DNA of 57,167 nucleotides from Actinomadura sp. HBU206391 (GCF_014323665.1 NZ_JABVEB010000024.1:1-57167); one strand, 5' to 3'. Shown: positions 45,189 to 54,421, counted from the first letter of the stretch. The notes: generated by a model not told the origin, from the sequence alone. Program-made: numbers and translations.

Positions 45189-45905
45189 ATGAACGCGACC
45201 ATCGCCTACATCACGTTCCGCGCGATGCTCGGCCGCAAGCGGGCGCTGCTGCTGTTCGCGCTGCCGGCCGTCCTGCTCCTGCTGGCTTTCGGCCTGCGGC
45301 TCACCGGCAACAACGACCTGGACATCTCGACCATCGTGCTGCAGCGGTTCGCGCTCGCCACCCTGCTGCCGCTGCTCGCGATGATCGCCGGTACGGGCGT
45401 CGTCGGCCCGGAGATCGATGACGGCCAGATCATGTACATCCTGACCAAGCCGATCCCGCGGCCGGTCATCGTCATGACCAAGTTCGCGGTGGCGATCGCC
45501 CTCGTCGTCACCTTCGCGGTCGTGCCGACCCTGGTCGCCGGGCTGATCCTGACGGGCAACACCGCAGAGGTCACCGCGGCGTTCACGGTGGGGACGCTGG
45601 TCGGCGGGATCGCCTACGCCGCCGTGTTCGTGGTGCTCGCGGTGGTCAGCCGCAACGCCGTCACGATCGGCCTCCTGTACGCCCTCGTCTGGGAGACGCT
45701 GATCGGCAACTTCGCACCCGGCGCCCGGTCACTGTCGATCCAGCAGTGGTCGTTGACGGTCATCGATGCCGTGACCCCGGCCACCACGGTCACCTCCGAG
45801 GTGGGCCTCGGCCTCTCCGTCGCGTTCCTGGTGATCGTGACGGTGCTCGGCGCCACGCTGGCCGCCGTACGTCTGCGCAGTCTGTCGGTCGCCAGCGCCG
45901 AGTGA
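45189..45905 (+). CDS. ABC-2 type permease, second pair
   Basis: The 238-residue protein has six membrane segments and the ABC-2 family features GPEIDDGQIMYILTKPIPR between the second and third helices. It is shorter than the first permease. ATG 45189 follows GGGAGAGGG. It closes the four-gene transporter group; glmS begins 100 nt later with its own start signal. Confidence 0.88.
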   Translation: MNATIAYITFRAMLGRKRALLLFALPAVLLLLAFGLRLTGNNDLDISTIVLQRFALATLLPLLAMIAGTGVVGPEIDDGQIMYILTKPIPRPVIVMTKFAVAIALVVTFAVVPTLVAGLILTGNTAEVTAAFTVGTLVGGIAYAAVFVVLAVVSRNAVTIGLLYALVWETLIGNFAPGARSLSIQQWSLTVIDAVTPATTVTSEVGLGLSVAFLVIVTVLGATLAAVRLRSLSVASAE

Positions 45906-45992
45906 CGCGGCGCACCTGCGCTCGACACCTGCGCTCAACGGCTCACCGCCGGTGTCGACGGTCGTTGTGCGTCCGCACCGGGACACAGCGGC

Positions 45993-46008
45993 TAGGGTGG
46001 CCGCCATG
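45993..46008 (+). promoter_or_regulatory. -10 box of leaderless glmS
   Basis: TAGGGT at 45993-45998 lies 7 nt upstream of the glmS ATG at 46006, with no ribosome-binding site between. The start codon itself is the expected +1. Confidence 0.6.
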
Positions 46009-47868
46009 TGCGGAATCGTTGGGTACGTGGGGGCGAAGCCCGCGATCGAGGTCGTCGTCGACGGGCTGGCCAGGCTGGAGTACCGGGGGTACGACTCCGC
46101 CGGTGTGGCCGTGCTGACCGGCGGCGGACTGAGGAGCGTCAAGCGGGCGGGCAAGCTGGCCAATCTGCGAGAGGCCCTGGCCGCCGAGGCCGGCTCCGCG
46201 CCGCCGTCCGAGGGCGAGGGCACGCTGGGCCTCGGGCACACCCGCTGGGCCACGCACGGACAGCCGAACGACCGCAACGCGCATCCGCACACCGACTGCG
46301 CGGGCACCATCGCGGTCGTGCACAACGGGATCATCGAGAACTTCGCCTCGCTGCGCGCCGAGCTGGAGGGGCGCGGCCACGAGCTGGCCTCCGACACCGA
46401 CACCGAGGCGGTCGCGCATCTCCTGGAGGAGCAGATCGCCGACTCCGGCGGGCTGGCCGAGGCGATGCGCCGTGTCTGCCGCCGGCTCGAGGGCGCCTTC
46501 ACCCTGGTCGCGGTGCACGCCGGCGACCCGGACATGGTCGTGGGCGCCCGCCGCAACTCGCCGCTGGTCGTGGGCCGCGGCGACGGCGAGAACTTCCTCG
46601 CCAGCGACGTCTCCGCCTTCATCGAGCACACGCGCGAAGCGATCGAGCTGGGTCAGGACCAGGTCGTCGAGCTGCGCCGTGACATGGTCACCGTCACCGA
46701 CTTCGACGGCAAGCCGGCCGCGGTGAAGGAGTACCACGTCGACTGGGACGTGTCCGCCGCCGAGAAGGGCGGCTACGACTACTTCATGCTCAAGGAGATC
46801 GCCGAGCAGCCGCGCGCGGTGGCCGACACCCTGCTCGGCCGCATCGGCGTGGACGGCCGGCTCACCCTCGACGAGATGCGCCTGTCCGACGACGAGCTCC
46901 GCGACGTCGACAAGATCATCATTGTCGCCTGCGGCACGGCGCACCATGCCGGGATGATCGCCAAGTACGCCATCGAGCACTGGGCGCAGCTGCCCTGCGA
47001 GGTCGAGCTGGCGAGCGAGTTCCGCTACCGGGACTCGATCCTGACCCGCAGCACGCTGGTCATCGCGATCTCGCAGTCCGGCGAGACGATGGACACGCTG
47101 ATGGCTCTGCGGCACGCACGGGAGCAGCGGGTCAGGGTGCTCGGCATCTGCAACGTCAACGGCTCGACGATTCCGCGCGAGTGCGACGGCGTGCTCTACA
47201 CCCATGCCGGCCCCGAGATCGCGGTCGCGTCGACCAAGGCGTTCCTGACCCAGCTGGTCGCCGTCTACCTGGTCGCGCTCTACCTCGCGCAGGTGCGCGG
47301 CACCAAGTGGGGCGACGAGGTCTTCGCCATGGTGCAGATGCTCTCGGGCATGCCGGCGAAGGTGGAGAAGGTCCTCGAGACCATGGAGCCGGTCCGGGCC
47401 CTGGCCCGGTCGCTCGCCGACGAGCGGTGCGTCCTGTTCCTCGGCCGCCACGTCGGGTACCCGGTGGCGATGGAAGGGGCACTGAAGCTCAAGGAACTGG
47501 CGTACATGCACGCCGAGGGGTTCGCGGCGGGTGAGCTCAAGCACGGGCCGATCGCGCTGATCGAGCAGGGTCTGCCCGTGGTCGTCGTGGTGCCGCCGCG
47601 CGCCCGCCGGGTACTGCACGACAAGATCGTCTCGAATATCCAGGAGATCCGGGCCAGAGGCGCTCGCACGATCGTGATCGCCGAGGAGGGCGACGAGTCG
47701 GTCGCACCGTACGCCGACACGCTGCTCAGGGTGCCCGCCGTGCCGACGTTGCTGCAGCCGCTGGTGGCCACCGTGCCGTTGCAGGTCTTCGCCTGTGAGC
47801 TGGCCACCGCCAAGGGTCACGACGTCGACCAGCCCCGCAACCTCGCGAAGTCGGTCACGGTCGAGTAG
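46006..47868 (+). CDS. glmS: glutamine-fructose-6-phosphate aminotransferase
   Basis: GlmS makes glucosamine-6-phosphate from fructose-6-phosphate and glutamine, the first step to UDP-GlcNAc. The start must be ATG 46006, since the second residue, Cys, becomes the N-terminal nucleophile (MCGIVGYVG). An N-terminal glutaminase domain (1-240, HTRWATHGQPNDRNAHPH) is followed by two SIS domains (ISQSGETMDTL) and the conserved end DVDQPRNLAKSVTVE. The length of 620 residues is normal. There is no glmS ribozyme upstream, only a -10 box; the transcript is probably leaderless. Confidence 0.97.
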   Translation: MCGIVGYVGAKPAIEVVVDGLARLEYRGYDSAGVAVLTGGGLRSVKRAGKLANLREALAAEAGSAPPSEGEGTLGLGHTRWATHGQPNDRNAHPHTDCAGTIAVVHNGIIENFASLRAELEGRGHELASDTDTEAVAHLLEEQIADSGGLAEAMRRVCRRLEGAFTLVAVHAGDPDMVVGARRNSPLVVGRGDGENFLASDVSAFIEHTREAIELGQDQVVELRRDMVTVTDFDGKPAAVKEYHVDWDVSAAEKGGYDYFMLKEIAEQPRAVADTLLGRIGVDGRLTLDEMRLSDDELRDVDKIIIVACGTAHHAGMIAKYAIEHWAQLPCEVELASEFRYRDSILTRSTLVIAISQSGETMDTLMALRHAREQRVRVLGICNVNGSTIPRECDGVLYTHAGPEIAVASTKAFLTQLVAVYLVALYLAQVRGTKWGDEVFAMVQMLSGMPAKVEKVLETMEPVRALARSLADERCVLFLGRHVGYPVAMEGALKLKELAYMHAEGFAAGELKHGPIALIEQGLPVVVVVPPRARRVLHDKIVSNIQEIRARGARTIVIAEEGDESVAPYADTLLRVPAVPTLLQPLVATVPLQVFACELATAKGHDVDQPRNLAKSVTVE

Positions 47869-48232
47869 CGGCCGGTGAGCCGTGTGACCGGTAAGCCGTG
47901 ACCGCTGAGCCCGTGATCCGGGCGGGCATGAAAGTGGCCCCTCCCGAACATCGGGCGGGGCCACCGCGGCCGGCGCGAATATATAGAACCGGCGCTCTGC
48001 CGGTGAACATAGACCCGGTGTGCGCCCCGGTAAGCGGTCGGATCCCATGCGGGCAGAGCCCGGTCAGACCTGACGTCCCCCGGCCCGAGCGGGCTGGTCG
48101 AGACCGGCCAACTGTAGCCCGTGAGGGCGGCGACCGAGGTGTCTTGGCCTGATTGAGATGTCTTTCCACGCAGTCCCGCCGGTCGGCCGGTTCCGCGCCG
48201 CCGCCGGGACGCCGGCATGGCACCCTGGACGG
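47869..48232. other. structured spacer between glmS and acpS
   Basis: This 364-nt gap has no supported gene. It holds the glmS terminator (47934-47964), an AT-rich island at 47978-47987, and an inverted repeat in which 8 bp (47994-48001 with 48052-48059) enclose 50 nt. A minus-strand promoter-like pair, TTCACC and TATATT with an 18-nt spacer, lies at 47978-48007. The remainder up to the acpS start shows nothing I can name. Confidence 0.5.
47934..47964 (+). terminator. terminator after glmS
   Basis: An 8-bp stem (47934-47941 with 47957-47964) continues beyond one mismatch with 4 more pairs and a 5-nt loop. It starts 66 nt after the glmS stop. On the minus strand the same hairpin is followed by TTTCAT, so it may work in both directions. 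Confidence 0.65.
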
Positions 48233-48616
48233 GTGATCGTGGGTGTGGGGATCGACGTGGTCGATCTGGTCAGGTTCGAGCAGTCCCTGGAGCGCACGCC
48301 GGGGCTGAGGGCCCGGCTGTTCACCGAGGCCGAGCGGGCACTGCCGGTCAGGTCGCTGGCGGCGCGGTTCGCCGCCAAGGAAGCCCTGGCGAAGGCCCTG
48401 GGCGCGCCGCGCGGGCTGCTCTGGACCGATGCCGAGATCCGCCGGGAGCCCGACGGCCGGCCGAGCCTGCGTGTCGACGGCACGGTGGCCGCGGCGGCGC
48501 GGGATCGTGGCGTGACCCACTGGCATGTCTCCCTCAGCCACGATGGCGGTGTCGCCACTGCCGTCGTCGTCGCGGAGGCCAGAGCGGACGAGAGCCCCGA
48601 GCGGAGCGAGCGATGA
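48233..48616 (+). CDS. acpS: holo-[acyl-carrier-protein] synthase
   Basis: AcpS transfers phosphopantetheine from CoA to acyl carrier protein. The 127-residue product has the two metal-binding motifs of the family: GIDVVDL with Asp8 and [12 protein letters not shown] with Glu50. A C-terminal [16 protein letters not shown] strand follows. GTG 48233 is fixed by this homology. A CACCCT box 6 nt upstream and no ribosome-binding site suggest a leaderless start. The stop overlaps the nnr start by 4 bases. Confidence 0.95.
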   Translation: MIVGVGIDVVDLVRFEQSLERTPGLRARLFTEAERALPVRSLAARFAAKEALAKALGAPRGLLWTDAEIRREPDGRPSLRVDGTVAAAARDRGVTHWHVSLSHDGGVATAVVVAEARADESPERSER

Positions 48617-50082
48617 GATACGCGCATGAGGTCGGCAAGGTACGGGCGTCCGAACAGGCCCTGATGGCCACCCTGCCCGAGGGCGCGCTCATGCAGCGCG
48701 CGGCCGCGGGGCTCGCGGCGGTCTGCGCCCGGGTGCTGCCCGTCGTGTACGGCTCGCGGGTCGCCCTGCTCGTCGGCAGCGGAGACAACGGCGGCGACGC
48801 CCTGTTCGCCGGGGCCCGGCTGGCGCGGCGCGGCGCGGGCGTCGAGGCGATCCTCGCGGGCTCGAAGACGCACGAGGAGGGACTGCGGGCGCTACGGGCG
48901 GCCGGCGGCCGGGTTACCACCGACGAGTCCGTGATCGACGAGGCCGATCTGGTGATCGACGGCCTGGTCGGCATCGGCGGGCACGGCAGGCTGCGGGAGC
49001 CGTACTCGAGACTGGCCGAACGCGCGGGACGGACCGCCGCCGTCGTGGTGGCCTGCGACGTGCCGAGCGGCGTCGACGCCGGCACGGGCGAGGTCGAGGG
49101 CAGCGCGGTGCACGCCGAGGTGACCGTGACGTTCGGCACCTACAAGCCCGGCCTGCTCATCGACCCCGGGGCCTGGCACGCCGGGGTGGTGGAGCTGATC
49201 GACATCGGGCTCGGCCCCCATCTGCCGGATCCCGACGTGGTGGTGCCGACCTCCGAGGACATCCGGCCGCCGCGGCCGTCCCCCGAGTCGGACAAGTACC
49301 GCCGTGGCGTGGTCGGCCTGATCGCCGGAAGCGAGCAGTTCACGGGCGCCGCCGTGCTCGCCACCGGCGGGGCAGTCCACGGCGGGGCCGGGATGGTGCG
49401 CTTCGCCTCCGTGCGCCCGGCCGTGGACCTTGTCCGGCAGCGGTGGCCCGAGGCGGTCACCACGGTGATCGAGCCGAGTGGGGAACTCGATCTGGAGTCG
49501 GTCGGACGGGTGCAGGCGTGGGTCGTCGGCCCGGGGATCGGCACGGACGAGCGGGCCGAGGCACTGGTCGCCGCGGCCCTCGGCACCGAGGTGCCGGTGC
49601 TGGTGGACGCCGACGGCCTCACGGTGCTGGCCCGCCGCCGTGACCTGCTGGGCCGTACGGCCCCGACGGTGCTCACCCCGCACGCCGGTGAACTGGCCCG
49701 CCTCATCGGGGCCGACCGCGAGGCGATCGAGGCCCGGCGGCTGGAACACGTGCGCAGGGCAGTGGCCGAGGTGCCCGCCATCGTCTTGCTCAAGGGGTCG
49801 ACGACCCTGATCGCCGAGGCCGAGCGGCCGGTACGGGTCAATCCGACCGGCACGCCGTGGCTGGCCACCGCCGGCACCGGCGACGTACTGTCCGGGCTGA
49901 TCGGCGCGTTCCTCGCGGGCGGCCTGCCCCCGCTGTACGCGGCGACCGCGGGCGCCTATCTGCACGGCCTCGCCGCACGCCTCGCCGCCTCGCCGCATGA
50001 CACCGCCGAACGGGGCCAGGCGCCGATCAGCGCGTATGACGTCATCACCACACTGCCCAGGGCATTTCGTACCCTGTCTTGA
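48613..50082 (+). CDS. nnr: bifunctional NAD(P)HX epimerase/dehydratase
   Basis: This enzyme repairs hydrated NADH and NADPH. The N-terminal half (about 1-215) is the epimerase (NnrE/YjeF_N), with [17 protein letters not shown] and a [13 protein letters not shown] segment. The C-terminal half is the ADP-dependent dehydratase (NnrD, ribokinase-like), with [10 protein letters not shown] and the [19 protein letters not shown] loop. The fused length of 489 residues is standard. It overlaps acpS by 4 bases, and alr follows after 57 nt; acpS-nnr-alr is a common actinobacterial order. Confidence 0.95.
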   Translation: MRYAHEVGKVRASEQALMATLPEGALMQRAAAGLAAVCARVLPVVYGSRVALLVGSGDNGGDALFAGARLARRGAGVEAILAGSKTHEEGLRALRAAGGRVTTDESVIDEADLVIDGLVGIGGHGRLREPYSRLAERAGRTAAVVVACDVPSGVDAGTGEVEGSAVHAEVTVTFGTYKPGLLIDPGAWHAGVVELIDIGLGPHLPDPDVVVPTSEDIRPPRPSPESDKYRRGVVGLIAGSEQFTGAAVLATGGAVHGGAGMVRFASVRPAVDLVRQRWPEAVTTVIEPSGELDLESVGRVQAWVVGPGIGTDERAEALVAAALGTEVPVLVDADGLTVLARRRDLLGRTAPTVLTPHAGELARLIGADREAIEARRLEHVRRAVAEVPAIVLLKGSTTLIAEAERPVRVNPTGTPWLATAGTGDVLSGLIGAFLAGGLPPLYAATAGAYLHGLAARLAASPHDTAERGQAPISAYDVITTLPRAFRTLS

Positions 50083-50139
50083 GAACACGGCGTGGTCAGG
50101 CGCGGATGAGCGGCGATCACGGGAGGGGAATCGGCAGAC

Positions 50140-51279
50140 TTGGCAGACGTGACGACTCCGGCGCAGGCAAATATCGATCTTGGTGCCATCCGCGACAACA
50201 TCGCGCTGCTGCGCGACCGCGCGGGCGGTGCGGACGTGATGGCCATGGTCAAGGCGGAGGCCTACGGCCACGGCATGGAGGACGCCGCGCTCGCCGCGCT
50301 GGCCGGCGGCGCGACCTGGCTGGGCGTCGCCAAGCTCGCCGAGGGCCTGCGGTTGCGTGCCGCTGTGCCGGACGCGCCGATCATGGTCTGTCTCGGCGTG
50401 CCCGGCGAGCCGTACGACCAGGCGATCAGCGCCGGTCTGGACCTGACGGCGGGCACGGTCTGGCTGGTCGAGGAGATCGCCGCGGCCGCCCGTACGGCCG
50501 GTCTCACGGCGCGGGTGCATCTGAAGGCCGACACCGGGATGACCCGGGGCGGGGCGGGCCCGGCCGACTGGCCGGCCGTCGTCGCGGCCGCGCTGGCCGC
50601 CGAGGCCGACGGCCTCATCCGCGTCGTCGGGCTCTACTCCCACTTCGCCTGCGCCGACGAGCCGGGCGACCCGTCGATCCCGTTGCAGCTGGGGGCGTTC
50701 AAGGAGGCCGTCGAGCTGGCCGAGGACGCGGGGCTGCGGCCGGACGTGCGGCATCTGGCCAACTCGGCCGCGATCCTGACCCTGCCCGAGGCCCGATACG
50801 ACCTCGTACGGCCCGGCATCGCGATGTACGGCCTGAGCCCGGCCCCGCGGCTCGGCGCCTTCGGGCTGCGGCCGGCCATGACGCTCACCGCCGCCGTCGC
50901 CGCCGTCAAGCGGGTTCCTGCGGGCAGCGGCGTCTCGTACGGCCACACGTACGTCACCGAGCGGCGGACCACCCTCGCGCTGGTGCCCGCCGGCTACGGC
51001 GACGGGGTGCCGAGGCACGGATCCAACCTGCTCGAGGTGCTGGCGGGCGGCCGGCGGCGGCGTATCGCCGGGCGGGTCTGCATGGACCAGTTCGTGATCG
51101 ACATGGCCGATGACCAGGTATCACCCGGCGACGAGGTGATCCTTTTCGGGCCCGGCGACCATGGCGAGCCGACGGCACAGGACTGGGCCGAGGTGCTCGG
51201 CACGATCTCGTATGAGATCGTCACCCGGATCGGGTCCCGCGTGCCGCGGCGGTACGTGCCGCTGGAGCCGGGGCGGTAG
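50140..51279 (+). CDS. alr: alanine racemase
   Basis: Alr makes D-alanine for peptidoglycan using pyridoxal phosphate. The cofactor lysine is Lys38 in MVKAEAYGHG. The second catalytic residue is Tyr267 in GSGVSYGHTY. The C-terminal beta domain contains GRVCMDQFVIDM. The length of 379 residues is normal. TTG 50140 has GGGAGGGG about 11 nt upstream; GTG 50149 would remove 3 residues and is less well placed. It is probably co-transcribed with the following hydrolase gene. Confidence 0.95.
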   Translation: MADVTTPAQANIDLGAIRDNIALLRDRAGGADVMAMVKAEAYGHGMEDAALAALAGGATWLGVAKLAEGLRLRAAVPDAPIMVCLGVPGEPYDQAISAGLDLTAGTVWLVEEIAAAARTAGLTARVHLKADTGMTRGGAGPADWPAVVAAALAAEADGLIRVVGLYSHFACADEPGDPSIPLQLGAFKEAVELAEDAGLRPDVRHLANSAAILTLPEARYDLVRPGIAMYGLSPAPRLGAFGLRPAMTLTAAVAAVKRVPAGSGVSYGHTYVTERRTTLALVPAGYGDGVPRHGSNLLEVLAGGRRRRIAGRVCMDQFVIDMADDQVSPGDEVILFGPGDHGEPTAQDWAEVLGTISYEIVTRIGSRVPRRYVPLEPGR

Positions 51280-51289
51280 AGGGGAGCGC

Positions 51290-52384
51290 ATGGACGGCCA
51301 GGACAGGCGGCGGATGAGCGGGCGCATGGGCCGCCGGATGGGCATCGTCGGGGTCGTGGCGGGCCTCGGAGCGGCCGGCGTCGGCGTCGCCGTGGGGGCC
51401 CGGAAGATCGCCGTCGGCCGGGTGCGGCTGCGTCCGGACCCCGACGCGGGCGAGCCGTTCGGGCGGTTGCGCGGGCAGCCGGTCAAGGTGCTGGCCGACG
51501 ACGGTGTACCACTGCACGTGGAGATCGACGGCTCCGGCGACGCGCGGCTCACCGTGGTCTTCTGCCACGGCTACGCGCTCAATCAGGACGCCTGGCACTA
51601 CCAGCGCCGGGACCTGCCGGGCATCCGGATGGTCTTCTGGGACCAGCGCAGTCACGGACGCTCGGGCCGCAGCAAGCCCACGCACGCGACCATCGACCAG
51701 ACCGGCGAGGACCTCTACGCGGTGCTGCGGGCCACGGTGCGTCCGGGCGATCCCGTGATGCTCGTCGGGCACTCGATGGGCGGCATGTCGATCATGGCGC
51801 TGGCCGACCGGCACCCCGAGCTGTTCGGCGACCAGATCGTGGGCGTGGCGTTGATCAACACCTCGTGCGGCGGCCTGGCCGAGATGACGTTCGGCCTGCC
51901 GCTCATGCTGGCCAAGGTGGTGCGGCCGCTCGCGCCCGGGGTCGTGCGCAACCTGGGCCGGCGGGCCGAGTTCGTGGACCGGACCCGGCACATCGGCGCC
52001 GACCTCGCCTTCATGCTGATCCGTCGCATGGGCTTCGCCGACAAGTACGTGAGCCCCACCGTCGTCGACTTCGTCGAGGAGATGATCCGTGCCACCCCGA
52101 TCGACGTGATCGCGGAGTTCTACCCCGGCCTGATGACCCACGACCGGCTCGGATCCCTGGCCATGGTCGGCCGGGTGCCGGCGCTGGTGCTGGCGGGCGG
52201 CGAGGACCGGCTCACCACGGCCGCGCAGGGCCGCGCCCTCGCCGAGGCGATGGAGGGCGCCGAGCTGATCGAGGTGCCGGACGCCGGTCACCTGCTGCCG
52301 CTGGAGTACCCCGGCATCGTCACCCGTGCGCTGCGCCAGCTGATCGCGCGGGTCCATCCCCAGCCCGAGGAGCGCTCGGCGTGA
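51290..52384 (+). CDS. membrane-anchored alpha/beta hydrolase
   Basis: The 364-residue protein has a basic N-terminus and a membrane helix (about residues 13-35, GIVGVVAGLGAAGVGVAVGA), then an alpha/beta-hydrolase domain. The nucleophile is Ser162 in GHSMGG; the probable acid is Asp in GGEDRL and the base is His in DAGHLLPLE. The substrate is unknown. GGGGAG precedes ATG 51290, 10 nt after alr. The stop overlaps the tsaE start by 4 bases. The order alr-hydrolase-tsaE is, as I recall, widespread in actinobacteria. Confidence 0.9.
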   Translation: MDGQDRRRMSGRMGRRMGIVGVVAGLGAAGVGVAVGARKIAVGRVRLRPDPDAGEPFGRLRGQPVKVLADDGVPLHVEIDGSGDARLTVVFCHGYALNQDAWHYQRRDLPGIRMVFWDQRSHGRSGRSKPTHATIDQTGEDLYAVLRATVRPGDPVMLVGHSMGGMSIMALADRHPELFGDQIVGVALINTSCGGLAEMTFGLPLMLAKVVRPLAPGVVRNLGRRAEFVDRTRHIGADLAFMLIRRMGFADKYVSPTVVDFVEEMIRATPIDVIAEFYPGLMTHDRLGSLAMVGRVPALVLAGGEDRLTTAAQGRALAEAMEGAELIEVPDAGHLLPLEYPGIVTRALRQLIARVHPQPEERSA

Positions 52385-52839
52385 GTTTCGTCATACCCAC
52401 CGCCGAGGCCATGCGGGACTTCGGCGTGCGTCTCGCGGGTCTGCTGCGGCCCGGAGATCTGCTGGTGCTGTCCGGTGATCTCGGGGCCGGCAAGACCACG
52501 CTGACCCAGGGCATCGGCGATGGCCTGAAGGTGCGCGGCCCGATCACCTCGCCCACGTTCGTCATCGCCCGGGTCCATCCGTCGCTGTGCGGCGGGCCGC
52601 CGCTCGTGCACGCCGACGCCTACCGGCTCGGCGGTTTCGCCGAACTCGACGACCTCGACCTCGATGCCTCCGTGGAGGAGTCGGTCACCGTCGTGGAGTG
52701 GGGCGAAGGTCTGGCGGAGGGGCTCGCCGACGCCCGGTTGGAGATCCACATCTCCCGTGCCGATCTTGAATCGGACGAGCGCCTCGTCCACCTGAGGGGT
52801 AGTGGGGACCGGTGGGCAGATATGGGCGGTTTCCGGTAA
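52381..52839 (+). CDS. tsaE: tRNA t6A ATPase TsaE
   Basis: TsaE is the ATPase that assists TsaB/TsaD in making N6-threonylcarbamoyladenosine on tRNA. The 152-residue product has Walker A GDLGAGKTT at residues 32-40, the TSPTFVIARVH segment and HADAYRLGG, followed by SVTVVEWGE. GTG 52381 overlaps the hydrolase stop. The partner genes tsaB and tsaD follow after one inserted gene. Confidence 0.95.
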   Translation: MSFVIPTAEAMRDFGVRLAGLLRPGDLLVLSGDLGAGKTTLTQGIGDGLKVRGPITSPTFVIARVHPSLCGGPPLVHADAYRLGGFAELDDLDLDASVEESVTVVEWGEGLAEGLADARLEIHISRADLESDERLVHLRGSGDRWADMGGFR

Positions 52840-52945
52840 AGCGGAAGTATGGGTATTTTTTCATTCAACGAGGATGAACTGGTTATCGGAATGTGACGTA
52901 CTGTTCTGCGGACACGTACCTCTCCTTTCGGAGGGAGCGCCCTGG

Positions 52946-53665
52946 ATGAGCGGCAGCCATCGGATCCCGGAGGGCCGGCCCGAACGCCGCGGCATGGCGT
53001 TCGTACTCGCCGGTGCCGCGGTGGGAGTCATCGCGTGTGGGGGCGTGGCGGCGTTCGTGCTGAACCAGGTCGCCTCGCCCGACGAGGGCAAGGGGCTGAC
53101 GTCGAGCGACCTGACCGTGGAGAGCTCACCCGTGCCCACGCGGACCGACCGCGAGGCGGTCCCCGACGCCTGTGTCCTGCTCCCCGAGTCGCTCACCCGC
53201 GAACTCGTCCCCGAGGCCGACCGTACCCAGACCGACACGTTCGCGGCGACCGACGCGCACAACCAGTGCGTGTGGAGCCGTTTCGGAGACCAGCGGCTGC
53301 GCCAGCTGACCGTTGAGCTGAGAGCCGTCCCCGGGGCCGCGGATCGGTCGAGCGCCGACGTGGCGCACGACACACTCGACTCGGAGCGCGAGGCCGACGA
53401 GTCGGGCGAGGGGCTGCCTCCGGGACAGAAGGTGTCGATCAAGCGCGGCGTCGACACGATCGGCGACGAGGGGTACCTGACCTACAGCGTGCAGTCGACC
53501 CAGCGGCGCGGAGAGGCCGTCGTCAACGTCCGCGCGGGGAACGTACTGATCACCGTGCACTACGCGGGAGGCGACAGCGCCAAGACGCCGCTGTCGTCGA
53601 AGAAGGCGATCGACGGCGCGACCCAGGCCGCCGAGATCACCGTCAACGCCCTCGCGACCCGCTGA
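52946..53665 (+). CDS. DUF3558-like membrane-anchored protein
   Basis: The 239-residue protein has an N-terminal hydrophobic helix (about residues 20-42) and an extracytoplasmic part. That part contains ACVLLPESLTRELVP and, about 35 residues later, a second cysteine in NQCVWSRF. This spacing and sequence resemble DUF3558, an actinobacterial cell-surface family of unknown function. GGAGGGAG lies upstream of ATG 52946, which rules out the longer frame. It sits between tsaE and tsaB with a 106-nt AT-richer upstream spacer and a 66-nt downstream spacer, so it probably has its own promoter. Confidence 0.75.
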   Translation: MSGSHRIPEGRPERRGMAFVLAGAAVGVIACGGVAAFVLNQVASPDEGKGLTSSDLTVESSPVPTRTDREAVPDACVLLPESLTRELVPEADRTQTDTFAATDAHNQCVWSRFGDQRLRQLTVELRAVPGAADRSSADVAHDTLDSEREADESGEGLPPGQKVSIKRGVDTIGDEGYLTYSVQSTQRRGEAVVNVRAGNVLITVHYAGGDSAKTPLSSKKAIDGATQAAEITVNALATR

Positions 53666-53717
53666 CGAACCTCGCCGTCTGGGAGGGTGGCCCGCCGCTC
53701 AGGCCGCGCACAGCCAC

Positions 53718-53734
53718 TAAGCTGTGACTCCGTG
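53718..53734 (+). promoter_or_regulatory. -10 box of leaderless tsaB
   Basis: TAAGCT at 53718-53723 lies 8 nt upstream of GTG 53732, and no ribosome-binding site is present. This fits a leaderless start for the tsaB-rimI-tsaD unit. Confidence 0.5.
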
Positions 53735-54421
53735 CTGGTCTTGGCTTTTGACACCGCCACCGCCGCGGTCACCGTCGCCTTGTACGAATGGGCCCCCGGC
53801 GAGGCGATTCGCATGCGCGCCGTCATGGAGACCGTCGACCGGCGCCGGCACGCGGAACTGCTCGCTCCGTCGATCGCCGCCGTGCTGGCCGAGGCCGCGA
53901 CGACGCCGGCCGACCTCAGCGCCGTGGCCGTGGGCGTCGGCCCAGGTCCCTACACCGGGCTGCGGGTCGGGCTCGTGACGGCCTACGCGCTCGGGGACAC
54001 CCTGCGGGTGCCTGTGCACGGGGTGTGCACGCTCGACGCGATCGCCTGGGCCTCCGAGCGTACGGAGCCGTTCGTGGTGGCGACCGACGCCCGCCGGAAA
54101 GAGGTCTACTGGGCGCGGTACGCGTCGGCGCGCGTCCGCGTCACCGAGCCCGCCGTCGGCCCGCCCGCCGATGCGGCCGCGGCCGACCTGCCCGTGATCG
54201 GGGAGGGGGCGGCCCTGTATCCCGAGACGCTGTGTCCCAAGACATCGGGTGCGGCCGGCGATCCGGCGCCGCTGCTGCCCTCGGCGACGGCGATCGCCGA
54301 GCTCGCGGTCACCCGCCTGTCGGGCGGTTCCGGCCTGCCGCTGCTGCCGCCGGAGCCGCTCTATCTCCGCCGCCCCGACGCCCGTGAGCCCGGCCCTCGC
54401 AAGAAGGTCACACCGGCATGA
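53732..54421 (+). CDS. tsaB: tRNA t6A protein TsaB
   Basis: TsaB is the inactive partner that forms the TsaBD heterodimer in t6A synthesis. The 229-residue product starts MLVLAFDTATAAVTVALYE and contains the GVGPGPYTGLRVGLVTAYAL segment diagnostic of the family. The GTG at 53732 is fixed by homology. The stop overlaps the rimI ATG by 4 bases. Confidence 0.95.
   Translation: MLVLAFDTATAAVTVALYEWAPGEAIRMRAVMETVDRRRHAELLAPSIAAVLAEAATTPADLSAVAVGVGPGPYTGLRVGLVTAYALGDTLRVPVHGVCTLDAIAWASERTEPFVVATDARRKEVYWARYASARVRVTEPAVGPPADAAAADLPVIGEGAALYPETLCPKTSGAAGDPAPLLPSATAIAELAVTRLSGGSGLPLLPPEPLYLRRPDAREPGPRKKVTPA

Noticed and set aside
47869..48232. tRNA or known riboswitch in the glmS-acpS gap
   Set aside because: No cloverleaf with a T-arm GTTCGA-like motif and no recognisable riboswitch core was found. 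The glmS ribozyme lies 5' of glmS in Firmicutes and is absent here.
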